From the NCBI GenBank assembly GCA_003635315.1, contig PYJD01000039.1, positions 1 through 34,884 on the forward strand: a stretch of 34,884 nucleotides of DNA, written 5' to 3'. The notes below the pieces were generated by a model. It saw nothing but the letters and a program-made list of their open reading frames with translations. It was not told the origin of the DNA and did not search any database. The DNA comes from Candidatus Poribacteria bacterium. Lineage in GTDB: Bacteria > Poribacteria > WGA-4E > WGA-3G. A program made the translations under genes and the position numbers. Positions 25,295 to 34,598 of this stretch are shown piece by piece. Each line of letters starts with the position of its first letter. The first letter of the stretch is position 1.

Positions 25295-26311
25295 TTACAT
25301 TGGTAAGTTAACTACTTGTCCACTATCGGAAGAAACCAAACCGGCTTCTAAAATCTCCTGAGCATCCCGACTCACTTTAGGGCAACATAAACCATCAATT
25401 GGAACTTGATTTTCTATGCAGTGGATTAAATATTCGGGGGCGTTTCTTCTACCTTCAGGAATGGGATCAGGATCAATGACTTGGGTATCGTCACCAGCAG
25501 GATGGAGATTAACCTGGTTTCCAGTTACAGACAATGCACCTTCAGTTCCATATACAACAGGATTTGGTGTGATATAACCTGTTTTTTGAGTCCAAGACGC
25601 TTCAGTAATACCGAAGGCATTTCCATATTTCATGACAATGACAGCATTGTCATCTGGTAATGGATAATCTTTTACAAACGTCCCGCGGAAACCTGTTACC
25701 TGTTCTGGTAGACCGAGTAGATAAGCACACATATCGGCGCAATAACAACAATAATCCATAAGAGCGCCAGCTCCATTTTTCTCTTCATCGTATAGCCATT
25801 CGTAGAAGTACTTGGAACAACCAATTTCTTTTGGACCGTTATGTGCTGAACGCCATTTGAAGTAGAAAATGTCCCCAATAGCACCATCTTTGATCAGTTG
25901 AATAGTAGTGTTGAGGGCAGGACTCCATGCGGTGGGCCAGTTAATCATTAGGTATATACCAGCGTTTTTTGCGGTAGACAGCATTTCATCGGCTTGTGAT
26001 AAGCGAGCAGCCATAGGTTTTTCAGATAGGACATGTATACCTTTTGCTGCTGCAGCACTAACGATTCCTGGACCAGCGTTGTTCTCTCCACATGCTTGAA
26101 CGATATCTAATTCTTCGTTATCAATCATCTCCTGCCAGGAGTCGTAGACATTATCCACTCCAGATTCTTCTCTGAATTGATCTCTTAATTCCGCGTTGAC
26201 ATCTCCTGCGGCGACGATTTCAACATTTGGGTGTTTTTTCCATTGATTTAACTCACCCCATACGTGGTCATGTACTAATGAAGCGAAGCCAACGCGATAG
26301 GTTTTAGACAT
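25295..26311 (-). CDS. GFO/IDH/MocA family oxidoreductase with altered motifs
   Basis: A 338-residue protein with the two-domain GFO/IDH/MocA fold. The SEKP motif with the conserved Lys lies at 96-99. Two departures from the family are visible. The first-strand glycine motif is RVGFASLVHDHVWG, not GxGxxG. The active-site segment reads GALMDYCCYCADM, with the usual His replaced by Tyr, although the Asp residues remain. The NAD(P) preference and chemistry may therefore differ from the copy at 4567. The start has AGGAG about eight bases upstream. It is 32 bases downstream of the zinc dehydrogenase gene, so the two are co-transcribed. Confidence 0.88.
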   Translation of the reverse strand: MSKTYRVGFASLVHDHVWGELNQWKKHPNVEIVAAGDVNAELRDQFREESGVDNVYDSWQEMIDNEELDIVQACGENNAGPGIVSAAAAKGIHVLSEKPMAARLSQADEMLSTAKNAGIYLMINWPTAWSPALNTTIQLIKDGAIGDIFYFKWRSAHNGPKEIGCSKYFYEWLYDEEKNGAGALMDYCCYCADMCAYLLGLPEQVTGFRGTFVKDYPLPDDNAVIVMKYGNAFGITEASWTQKTGYITPNPVVYGTEGALSVTGNQVNLHPAGDDTQVIDPDPIPEGRRNAPEYLIHCIENQVPIDGLCCPKVSRDAQEILEAGLVSSDSGQVVNLPM

Positions 26312-26343
26312 TATTTTGTCTCCTAAATGATAAATTATAGAGT

Positions 26344-27396
26344 TTATTTTTCTGCTCGAACGGCGATTTTTATCGCAGTTTCCCCATTAATACGGTAGCC
26401 ACCATCCAGTGCTTTAAAACCGTCTTCAACTTGTGAAAGAGGTAGTTCGTGACTAACCATATCAGCAAACGGTAGTTCACTTTTTTCAAGAAGAGGCAGA
26501 CCTCGAACAAAATGATCGTAATTACTGCCCCAGATTGCTTCAAGCCGAAGATTTTTTCTCATAAGGAGTTGATTTATGTTGAAGTCAATAGAACCCATGT
26601 CAACAAAATGACCCACTTCCACAAAAGTTCCACTTCGTCTTGTATATCCTAATCCTTCTGGAGTAGCGGGGAGAAAACCTGCGCATTCAAAAACAACATC
26701 AGCACCTTCACCTCTGGGTGTTTCTGACTTTACGAGTTCAGTTCGTTCTTCGACAGATGTGGCTTCTTCAATATCTATGGTAACATCTGCGCCTAATCTT
26801 TTTGCTAATTCAAGACGTCCTGCTGGTCCACCCACCATGATTAATTTTCCTGCCCCACTTATTTTTGCACATGCGAGTGTAACCAATCCGATTGCCCCTG
26901 AACCTTGTATTACCACAGTATCACCGAATTTTATATCTCCTCGCATTACAGCATGAACACCGACAGTGAAAGGTTCGGTAAGGACAGCAACTTCTGGAGA
27001 TGCATCAGTCTTCATAAAACAGGTATTTGGGTATGTCAGATACATATAATCAGCAAAACCCCCGCGAAAATGTGGAGCTTCATCTGGATTCCACTGAAAA
27101 CCGTACCCACCATAGTTTGTACCAGGAGCAAAGATAACTCTATCACCTTCTTTTATGGGTTTACCAACATAGTCTTCTTTAACCCCATCTCCAATGGCTT
27201 CGACGATCCCCACGTTTTCATGCCCTAATAGGATTTCAGTTTTGAATCCATTTTGCCAGTTATGGAGATCGGTTCCACAGATTCCAGCTAACTCTTGTCG
27301 CAAAAGAATTGTATCTGGTTCAGGGTCAGGAACAGGATATTCACGTATTTCAAAATCTTGTCCGTATGCGACTACAGCGCGTCCGGTTCGAGGCAT
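26344..27396 (-). CDS. Zinc-type alcohol dehydrogenase lacking the structural-zinc cysteines
   Basis: A 350-residue medium-chain dehydrogenase. The catalytic zinc ligands are Cys40 (GICGTD) and His59-Glu60 (GHE). The cofactor motif is GSGAIGLV. The structural-zinc lobe, which normally has four Cys, here reads VIFAPGTNYGGYGF with no Cys, so that zinc is lost. I start at ATG 27396, which has GGGGGG just upstream; the frame could extend to a TTG at 27408. Likely oxidises a polyol, sugar alcohol or sugar. It is the first dehydrogenase of the operon with the GFO/IDH/MocA gene. Confidence 0.9.
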   Translation of the reverse strand: MPRTGRAVVAYGQDFEIREYPVPDPEPDTILLRQELAGICGTDLHNWQNGFKTEILLGHENVGIVEAIGDGVKEDYVGKPIKEGDRVIFAPGTNYGGYGFQWNPDEAPHFRGGFADYMYLTYPNTCFMKTDASPEVAVLTEPFTVGVHAVMRGDIKFGDTVVIQGSGAIGLVTLACAKISGAGKLIMVGGPAGRLELAKRLGADVTIDIEEATSVEERTELVKSETPRGEGADVVFECAGFLPATPEGLGYTRRSGTFVEVGHFVDMGSIDFNINQLLMRKNLRLEAIWGSNYDHFVRGLPLLEKSELPFADMVSHELPLSQVEDGFKALDGGYRINGETAIKIAVRAEK

Positions 27397-27460
27397 AATT
27401 CCCCCCAAAATAGAATTTGATTATAGGTATGTTAAGGACCAATTCATTTCATTCCATTAA

Positions 27461-27748
27461 TTAGACATACTTTTTCTTTTTTCGTGTACTTATTATGTAT
27501 ATTGCAATTAATCCAACAATAGTAATTATAATCCAATATTTTTGAAATAGTTCAAAGAAAATAGTAAAACCTATCCAAGCTGCGACCTCTATCCCAACTA
27601 TCATCAATGCCTTTCCCCATGGAAAATCAGCATTATGTAGTTTTTTTAGCCTGTAGGCATAAATCCATGAGATAATTAACGTACCCAGTACAACGAATAG
27701 GAAAAGTAGATTGACCGCTGATTGAATGCTTTCAAGAAAGAAGTTCAT
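27461..27748 (-). CDS. Small membrane protein of unknown function (95 aa)
   Basis: A 95-residue protein with three likely membrane helices (about 12-32, 45-66 and 70-87) and a basic C-terminus (STRKKKKYV), suggesting that end stays in the cytoplasm. The ATG has AGGAG eight bases upstream, so it is probably a real gene. It lies 64 bases upstream of the zinc dehydrogenase start on the same strand, but no functional link is visible. No family recognised. Confidence 0.65.
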   Translation of the reverse strand: MNFFLESIQSAVNLLFLFVVLGTLIISWIYAYRLKKLHNADFPWGKALMIVGIEVAAWIGFTIFFELFQKYWIIITIVGLIAIYIISTRKKKKYV

Positions 27749-28000
27749 AAGATACTCCTGTATTCTGTACCTACATATAATGTGTTGTAGGTTCTAAGGT
27801 TTGAATGTATAAATTAGAGACACTACAACTAAGAAAGATAGCACTATATTCTATATTCAATAGGATGGTGATGGTCGTTAGTTGGGTTATCTTTTCAGAT
27901 TATTTATGATAAATAGCACAGGGAACTTATCTACTACTATTATTATCATTTTTATATCATTTTGAAACCATGGCTGTTTATGTTTTTCGCAAAATTCAGC

Positions 28001-28036
28001 AAGTCTATTATATTACACAAGCCTATTATATTACAT
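28001..28036. repeat. 18-bp tandem repeat, two copies
   Basis: AAGTCTATTATATTACAC (28001-28018) and AAGCCTATTATATTACAT (28019-28036), two differences, directly after the fdhD stop. The rest of 27749-28042 has a small ACCTACA...TTGTAGGT hairpin near 27770 and no gene. Confidence 0.6.
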
Positions 28037-28042
28037 TAATAG

Positions 28043-28897
28043 TCATTTATCAGAATAAATTCGTTCTGGATGGGTATAAACTACCATACTTTGGTCACGC
28101 ATGAATCCAATTAATGTAATATTTCCTTCTTCTGCTAAATCAACTGCGAGTGAGGAAGCAGCAGAAACAGCAACAACGCCCGGTATTCGAGCGAATAATG
28201 CCTTCTGTATAATTTCGAAACTTGCCCGTCCGCTTACCATAAGAAGATGTTTATCAAGCGGAATCATATCTGATAGAACAGCTTGTCCAATGACTTTGTC
28301 AACAGCGTTATGTCTGCCAATATCCTCGCGTAGAATAAGCAGTTCTCCGTTTTCATCAAATAATCCTGCTGCATGTAATCCTCCTGTCTTTTCAAAAACT
28401 GTCTGTTCTTCACGGAGACAATCATTCAGCGTGTAAAACTCTTTTCGGTTAATTTTAAAATTTGTTTTAATTGGATCAACCTGAAGTTTTACGGAGTCAA
28501 TCGTCATCTTACCACAAAGACCGCAGCTTGCATTAGCATGGAAATTGCGTTGCCAACCCTGATGTTCATCAAAGTTCAACGCCTCGGTTAGACGGACATT
28601 TATAATGTTTTGTAATGATGTTATAGGAGAATTTTCATCATCATCTGTTGGATTTTCGTTATCATCCTCACAATATGTGATAATTTGTATGTCATTTACG
28701 GATTTGATTAGATTTTCTGTGTAGAGAAACCCGGCAGCCAGTTCAAAATCATGTCCAGGAGTTCTCATAACAACAATTAGGCTCTGATCGCCTATGCGAA
28801 TTTCAAGTGGTTCTTCAACCACCAATTCGTCATTAATAGAAACTGCATCTAACTGATTCCAGCGTATGATCTTTCTCTTAGAGGTTTGTTCCATCAT
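28043..28897 (-). CDS. fdhD: Formate dehydrogenase accessory sulfurtransferase FdhD
   Basis: FdhD carries sulfur from IscS to the molybdenum cofactor of formate dehydrogenases. With 284 residues from the ATG at 28897, it has the conserved Cys pair (SCGLCGK), GLHAAGLFD, REDIGRHNAVDKVIG, LMVSGRASFEIIQKA and VAVSAASSLAVDLA. A TTG at 28924 in frame is possible. Neither start has a good ribosome-binding site, so coupling to the gene upstream is likely (seven-base gap if TTG is used). An acidic insert (EDDNENPTDDDENSP, around residue 80) is not typical. No formate dehydrogenase gene is in the window. Confidence 0.95.
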   Translation of the reverse strand: MMEQTSKRKIIRWNQLDAVSINDELVVEEPLEIRIGDQSLIVVMRTPGHDFELAAGFLYTENLIKSVNDIQIITYCEDDNENPTDDDENSPITSLQNIINVRLTEALNFDEHQGWQRNFHANASCGLCGKMTIDSVKLQVDPIKTNFKINRKEFYTLNDCLREEQTVFEKTGGLHAAGLFDENGELLILREDIGRHNAVDKVIGQAVLSDMIPLDKHLLMVSGRASFEIIQKALFARIPGVVAVSAASSLAVDLAEEGNITLIGFMRDQSMVVYTHPERIYSDK

Positions 28898-28930
28898 TTC
28901 ATGTTGGAGAATATGAGTATGCAAAATGTG

Positions 28931-30892
28931 CTATTCAATAGTTTCGGTGAATTTCTCCTTTTCTAAAGTTAACATACCCTTAGATGTTCCAATCCAAATC
29001 CGATCATTGTCAACAGCAATGCCCTGTATTGTAAGTCCCTCAACTAACACTTTTGGGTACCCAATTGCCCCATCCCATTCAGGGGTATTTGTATAGTCGT
29101 GATTAATAGCAACATAGTCGCTCATTGCAAGCCATAATGTGAGTTTGGTATTGTCTCTTTCTTGATTCACAAGTATTTCTTGAGGGATAGTATTCTCTGC
29201 GATCCCAGTAATGAATATATCATCTAAAAGAGTCATATCTTCAGTACTTGTAGATACGGGGGTAATAGATGCATTTGCACCACTATAATCAGATTCAAAA
29301 TATCCGTTAGATTTTTCATCATCATTCACCCATGAGAAAAAGATCTTATTTCCAATAGTATCAAATCGAACGATTTTAATCTCAGGATTAAGATCAACAA
29401 ATCCAATTGGGTTCCACTCATCCAGTTGACGATTGTATATTGCTATGTCTTCTCCTGATGTGCCTACCCATATTGTATCTGGGGACATAGTAATAGAATT
29501 TAGGTCGTTTGGTATATTATGGTTTTCCTGGTTATAGAGGTGTTGAATTCCAGTGGTTAGATGTCGACGAACTAACCCTGCGTCTGTAGCAAACCATATT
29601 TCTTTATCATCCATCTTAATATCACGAATCCACAAACTTGGTAACCCATCAGCCATTGTATAATTACTTACTTCATTTGTGTTCTTATTAAAGTGTATAA
29701 TTCCTTGATTTCTGGTACCAATCCAAACTTCAAGTGAGTTAACAGAAATTGCGCGTATATCTGGAATAGAAGTTAGATTTTCATACTCATTAATCATCCA
29801 AGGAATGGCTTCATTAACATGCCATTTTCCAATACCTTCGGTTTCAATCTGTACGATGCCCTTTGGCGTTCCTATCCAAAGGGATGTACCATCGACAGCA
29901 ATAGCCTGTATGTTTGTATCCGGTAGATCTTGTGTATATATGTTCCATGCACTTGCCTGTCTAACATCCTTTGCCTGGTCTATAATGTCTTGATCTTCAG
30001 TGATTCTTAGGATTCCCTGTGCAATGTTTACGGCATCATCTCTATTCCCTAATTGCAGATGTATAATAGCTTGTTTCAAGTATGCATCATCAACAAATTC
30101 GCTATTTGGATAGATTTCGACAAAGTGTTCCAATGTTCTCAATGCCATGTCCAAGTCTTGAGAATCAGCTTGTAAATTCCCAATAAGAAATACAGCTTTT
30201 TCATGTTGAGGTAAATTTCTAAAATTACTTACAGTATTCTGTAAGAGTTCAAGACCAGCAACGGTATCATTTAAATTTTCAACAAGGAGAAATCCTGTGG
30301 TATAACTTAGGTTTCCTATTGAATCATGTTCAGGAAAATAATTTAGAACAATTTTAAAGGCTTTTACTGCGTTAGCGAAATCTTCAGATTCAATTGCATT
30401 CGTACCAATTTCTTGAAGTATCTGTGGTAAGTCGTTATATTTTTCAGAATCAATAATTGCGACAGATTGAAATCTTTCCAGTGCTTTATCAATCTGTTGA
30501 TTAGCGTTATATAGCAATCCAAGTTGGTTATGAGCATCGACGAATTTGGGTGATTCTTCCAAAGCTTTTTCGAATTGTCTGATAGCTAAATCAGGGAGTA
30601 GTAAATCTAACAGGTCACGTGCATTACGATAATGCTTAGTTGCCGTCTGATTCGGTAGGTTATCTAAATTTGTAGTGAAATTGAGTATATTTCCCTCTAA
30701 AGGTAATCTGAGTATTTGTCCGTTATATTCTATTTCAAAATGGGTGTCATCCCCATTTCGCCATAGTCCAGTGAATCTATCACCATTCTGCATTTCAACT
30801 ATAACAAATGTCTGTGTGTATCCGTAAGATGTGAAAAGTAGAAAGATAAAAAGGAGGGATATATGAATATATTTTTGAAAAAATTGACGCAT
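28931..30892 (-). CDS. Secreted TPR and beta-propeller protein
   Basis: A 653-residue protein with a signal peptide (hydrophobic 10-24, YGYTQ) and a small beta domain (about 28-60). TPR-like helices fill about 75-320 (ARDLLDLLLPDLAIRQFEKAL and onward). Next is a Reg_prop-type propeller with at least five blades, each with W-I/V/F-G/A-T: SLWIGTPKG, EVWIGTRNQG, EIWFATDAG, TIWVGTSGE and RIWIGTSKG. In two-component sensors these blades form the outer sensor. Here there is no kinase part, so it is a free envelope or secreted protein. It is upstream of fdhD with a very short gap; the functional link is unclear. Confidence 0.88.
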   Translation of the reverse strand: MRQFFQKYIHISLLFIFLLFTSYGYTQTFVIVEMQNGDRFTGLWRNGDDTHFEIEYNGQILRLPLEGNILNFTTNLDNLPNQTATKHYRNARDLLDLLLPDLAIRQFEKALEESPKFVDAHNQLGLLYNANQQIDKALERFQSVAIIDSEKYNDLPQILQEIGTNAIESEDFANAVKAFKIVLNYFPEHDSIGNLSYTTGFLLVENLNDTVAGLELLQNTVSNFRNLPQHEKAVFLIGNLQADSQDLDMALRTLEHFVEIYPNSEFVDDAYLKQAIIHLQLGNRDDAVNIAQGILRITEDQDIIDQAKDVRQASAWNIYTQDLPDTNIQAIAVDGTSLWIGTPKGIVQIETEGIGKWHVNEAIPWMINEYENLTSIPDIRAISVNSLEVWIGTRNQGIIHFNKNTNEVSNYTMADGLPSLWIRDIKMDDKEIWFATDAGLVRRHLTTGIQHLYNQENHNIPNDLNSITMSPDTIWVGTSGEDIAIYNRQLDEWNPIGFVDLNPEIKIVRFDTIGNKIFFSWVNDDEKSNGYFESDYSGANASITPVSTSTEDMTLLDDIFITGIAENTIPQEILVNQERDNTKLTLWLAMSDYVAINHDYTNTPEWDGAIGYPKVLVEGLTIQGIAVDNDRIWIGTSKGMLTLEKEKFTETIE

Positions 30893-31162
30893 ATTTAACC
30901 ATAGATTTAATGTGTTTTAATATCGAGTAATGATACCAGAAATAAGTTAGTAATGTCAAGTTGGATTATGGTATGGTTAAAAGTTGTACCTATTCGTCAA
31001 TAAGGTTGATTTTATGGGGAGAATTAATTTCATTTCCACTTATCAACTCAAGCTGTAATGAGCAACTTAGTATAGATATATTATATTTCATAGTAGGATA
31101 AAACTATATAAAATTATACCCATAATTAATTTGCTTAACATAGTATCTTAAGATAAATTAGT
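30893..31162. other. AT-rich intergenic stretch, no gene seen
   Basis: Upstream region of the minus-strand TPR/propeller gene. AT-rich, with no hairpin or open frame that I trust. Confidence 0.4.
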
Positions 31163-31497
31163 GTAACTTCAATCGTGTGCGGAATTCAACAACTGGAACA
31201 ACTTTGTCAATCAATGCTACCCAAGATAACGGCATAGCTTGTGAACTATCCAACCTATTTCAACTCAAAAACTGGATACATTATCAACTTGCAACACCCG
31301 CTGATGCAAGAATCGAAATCACTACAGATACTTGATAGTTGATATGCACATAATACATAGTGCCCCAACATATTTGCAGGTGTCATCCTAACCAGTCGGT
31401 ATTTTGGGATGGCAATATCAATTCTATGAAAAAGTGAAAACAGACGGGTATTTTTATAAGCTGAATAGGGAGACTTTGCCGCAACATGGGGATGTTT
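31163..31497 (+). pseudogene. Decayed C-terminal domain of a secreted Poribacteria-type protein
   Basis: Across frames, the DNA still encodes pieces of the same C-terminal domain that ends the intact gene at 31673. They are NYPTYFNS (from NYPNPFNP), then after a frameshift WIHYQLATPADARIEIT, then SVFWDGN (from AAYWDGKN), GYFYKL (from GVYFYTL) and GDFAAT. The pieces keep their order but are split by stops and frameshifts. This is the tail of a dead paralogue lying just upstream of the intact gene. Its own front part is not visible and may have been deleted. Confidence 0.7.
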
Positions 31498-31672
31498 AGC
31501 TTGTAGTAGAAGGCTTTTTTATATTGTTGGATTGACTTACAGACTTGATAAAAAGTTGGAAACTTACAGACACGATATCAGAAAACAAACCATAGAATCG
31601 GATTTGGAAAATACGCCAATACTTACGAGGAATACTTAATTCATATATTTTCTAATAAGGGGAGATTCATTT

Positions 31673-34366
31673 ATGCAATTTCATATTAAAACTGTGAAAT
31701 TCAGTTTTTTATTTTACACGTTCACATTGTTTGTATGTCTCAATTCTTTCTTCTTACTAACCACCACTGCACAAGTCGGAGATGGACCCAGTGTCAGATC
31801 CGCCAGTGAGAACTATACTTTTGAAACGATTGATGTTCCCGGAGTAGATTTCTTATCACTGACAGCGAGTAGCGACTTTGAGGATTATGCCGGCTACACG
31901 AAGAGTACTGATGGAGAAAAAGAGGTTGCATTTACACTCATAGATGGTGTATTTATGACCTACGATTTCCCTGGTGCTCAAAACACCTATTTCTATGCGC
32001 TTGGTAATGATGGGCGTGCTGCAGGTTACTATGAAGATAGTGAGGGTTTGCACCACGGTGTTATCTTGGAAGATGGTGAGATGCGTCAATTCGATTTTCC
32101 AGGTGCTGTGCATACAGAGATATACGGTATTAGTGACGCGACAGGAGTAATGACAGGTAACTGGATAGATGCTGATGGTGTTCATCGAGGATTTACAGGT
32201 GACACAATCCTTGAGTTCCCTGGGGCAAAAGCAACATTCGCCGATTTTGTCAACTCGGATGGTAATTTGTTCGGTAGCTATATAGATGCTGATGGGTTAT
32301 TTCAAGAATACGCATATTCCTCGGATGGCAGGTATGTGGCTTTCGAACTTACAAATGCAGAAAACCTTGAATTCTTTTATGTACATGGTGTTAACGATGC
32401 CTTAGTAAGGATCGCCCGAGGTAAAGTGTTCGGAGATGTCGTACGTACTTATATTGGTACATTTACTGACGGACTACGGGAATTGAAGGTACCGGACAGC
32501 GTCAGCACCCAAGGTTATAATATCAATCAGGATGGCTCTGTCGTCGGGTTCTATGAGACCCCCGATGGACATAGGCACGGGTTTATCGCCAAACCGATTA
32601 AAGCCGTTAATCAACCCGTTTTCCAAATCAGTGGTTTCAATTATACTTATGAGAGTATTGATGTACCGGGGGTAGATTTCTTAGCGTTGACGGCGAGTTC
32701 TGACTTTGAAGATTATGCTGGGTATACGAAAAATCCTGATGGTGAAAAAATGGTAGCCTTTACCCTCATTGATGGTGTTTTTAAGACGTATGATTATCCT
32801 GGTTCACAGAACACGTATTTCTATGCCCTTGGTAATGATGGTCGTGCAGGAGGATACTACGAGGATAATGAGGGACGCCACCGCGGTATCCTCCTACAAG
32901 ATGGCGAGTTGCACCCATACGATTTTCCAGGTTCCGTTGAAACGGAGATATGGGGTATGAGTGATGCGACGGGGAATCTGACGGGTAATTGGACAGACGC
33001 TTCGGGTGTCCGACGCGGATTCACAGGAGACATCATCGTTGAGTATCCTGGTGCAGTGGAAACATTCGCTGATTTTATCAATGCATTAGGGGGTATGTTC
33101 GGCAGTTACGTAGATGAGACCGGTAAATATACGCCATATCTACGCGCACCGGATGGCAGGTATGTATCTTTCACTCCTCCAACCAAAGGAACTTATGAAT
33201 TCTTTTTCGTGCACGGATTCACCGATACAAAGATTTCCGTTTCCCGAGGCAAAGTGGTAGGTGAGGTTACCCGTACTTATGTCGGTACATTCCTTGGGGG
33301 GCTTCATGAATTGAAAGTTCCAGGTAGCGTTAGAACGGAAGGTTACAATATCAATCAAGATGCTTCTGTTGTTGGACACTATGACTCGCCTGATGGACGT
33401 CGACACGGATTTATAGCAAGACTCGGTACGGAGGAAGAGAGCGATGCTTTCAGTAATGCCTACACCGTTAAGCTATCCAAAGGATTGAACATGCTATCTG
33501 TACCACTGATTCCTTGGACCCCCATGACTGCTAAGAGTCTTGTCGCGCTGACAGGTGCAACAACCATCATCACCCTTGATGCCGCAACTCAGCGGTTCAT
33601 CGCTTGGACACCAAGTGCCCCCAACGATGGTTTCCCCATTGAAGGTGGACAAGGATATATCGTCAATGTTCCACAGAATCGCAATTTTGCGTTCGTCGGA
33701 GCACCTTGGTCCTATCAACCCGATACGGCAGCTGCAGCACCATCTGTCATATCCACAGAGATGCCGCAGGAGGTATGGGCATTCGTTGTAAGTGGATATT
33801 TGAAAGGCAAACCCGTATTTGACGGGTACAAGGTAATAGCTCGTAACTTAAGAACAAATCGCATGATGACCGCTTCAGTGCAAGGGGATTACTTTGCTGC
33901 CGCAACTGCCGATTTGTCAAGAAAAAGCGTTGTCCAAGTTGGAGATGTGATTGAATTACGTGTCATCGGTCCCGATGGTAATGTTGAATCACAAAACCTT
34001 ACATTCAAAGTAACTCCTGAGAACTTGGCAAACGCGGTTTTATCTGTCAATCTTGATCGTATCGGTAAACCTCTGCAGAATCAGTTGTTGCAGAACTATC
34101 CGAATCCGTTTAATCCGGAAACGTGGATGCCATATCAACTATCGAAAGACAATGATGTATTGGTATCAATTTATGATACAACTGGTAAGTTAATACGCAC
34201 ACTATCACTCGGTAATCAAACCGCTGGCTTCTATAATAGTCGGGAACGTGCAGCGTATTGGGATGGTAAAAACACCCTCGGTGAATCTGTTGCGAGTGGC
34301 GTGTATTTCTACACGCTAACGGCAGGAGATTTTTCTGCAACACGCAGGATGTTAATATTGAAGTAG
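31673..34366 (+). CDS. Secreted HAF-repeat protein with Por/FlgD-like C-terminal domain
   Basis: An 897-residue protein with a signal peptide (hydrophobic 9-30, then TTAQVG). It has two tandem copies of a 276-residue block, starting near residues 47 (31811) and 323 (32639). Each is made of short beta repeats of the HAF type (GYYED, GFTGD, DFPGA, HGFIA). A middle domain follows (about 595-680: YTVKLSKGLNMLSVPLIPW, with GQGYIVNVP), then an Ig-like domain. The last 95 residues match the Por-secretion/FlgD-like C-terminal domain: QNYPNPFNPETWMPYQL, IRTLSLGNQTAGFY, YWDGKN and GVYFYTLTAGDFSATRRM. Its codon use looks richer in GC than its neighbours. Start supported by GGGGAG nine bases upstream. 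Confidence 0.9.
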   Translation: MQFHIKTVKFSFLFYTFTLFVCLNSFFLLTTTAQVGDGPSVRSASENYTFETIDVPGVDFLSLTASSDFEDYAGYTKSTDGEKEVAFTLIDGVFMTYDFPGAQNTYFYALGNDGRAAGYYEDSEGLHHGVILEDGEMRQFDFPGAVHTEIYGISDATGVMTGNWIDADGVHRGFTGDTILEFPGAKATFADFVNSDGNLFGSYIDADGLFQEYAYSSDGRYVAFELTNAENLEFFYVHGVNDALVRIARGKVFGDVVRTYIGTFTDGLRELKVPDSVSTQGYNINQDGSVVGFYETPDGHRHGFIAKPIKAVNQPVFQISGFNYTYESIDVPGVDFLALTASSDFEDYAGYTKNPDGEKMVAFTLIDGVFKTYDYPGSQNTYFYALGNDGRAGGYYEDNEGRHRGILLQDGELHPYDFPGSVETEIWGMSDATGNLTGNWTDASGVRRGFTGDIIVEYPGAVETFADFINALGGMFGSYVDETGKYTPYLRAPDGRYVSFTPPTKGTYEFFFVHGFTDTKISVSRGKVVGEVTRTYVGTFLGGLHELKVPGSVRTEGYNINQDASVVGHYDSPDGRRHGFIARLGTEEESDAFSNAYTVKLSKGLNMLSVPLIPWTPMTAKSLVALTGATTIITLDAATQRFIAWTPSAPNDGFPIEGGQGYIVNVPQNRNFAFVGAPWSYQPDTAAAAPSVISTEMPQEVWAFVVSGYLKGKPVFDGYKVIARNLRTNRMMTASVQGDYFAAATADLSRKSVVQVGDVIELRVIGPDGNVESQNLTFKVTPENLANAVLSVNLDRIGKPLQNQLLQNYPNPFNPETWMPYQLSKDNDVLVSIYDTTGKLIRTLSLGNQTAGFYNSRERAAYWDGKNTLGESVASGVYFYTLTAGDFSATRRMLILK

Positions 34367-34382
34367 AAACCGAAACAAGAAC

Positions 34383-34434
34383 GGTAGGTGTAGTTTCCTA
34401 TCCGAAACTTTAAGGTTGGGAAACCACACCTACC
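34383..34434. repeat. GC-richer hairpin downstream of the 897-aa gene
   Basis: GGTAGGTGTAGTTTCC (34383-34398) and GGAAACCACACCTACC (34419-34434) form a 16-bp inverted repeat with one mismatch and a 20-base loop. It starts 17 bases after the stop codon. No T-run follows, so it is either a REP-like repeat or a Rho-protecting 3' end structure. Confidence 0.65.
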
Positions 34435-34598
34435 ATGTATTCCGTGTAAACCGACGAATTTCCTACGCGGAATTGGTGTTGATCTGGCGATTCAGAACGT
34501 AGACTTTATCCGGGAATCAGACATATAATCGGTGTAATTTGTTACTATAGTTTGGACAGTTTTAAGATTTTTAGAGTCAAAAAGTGGAAAATAGGTTA

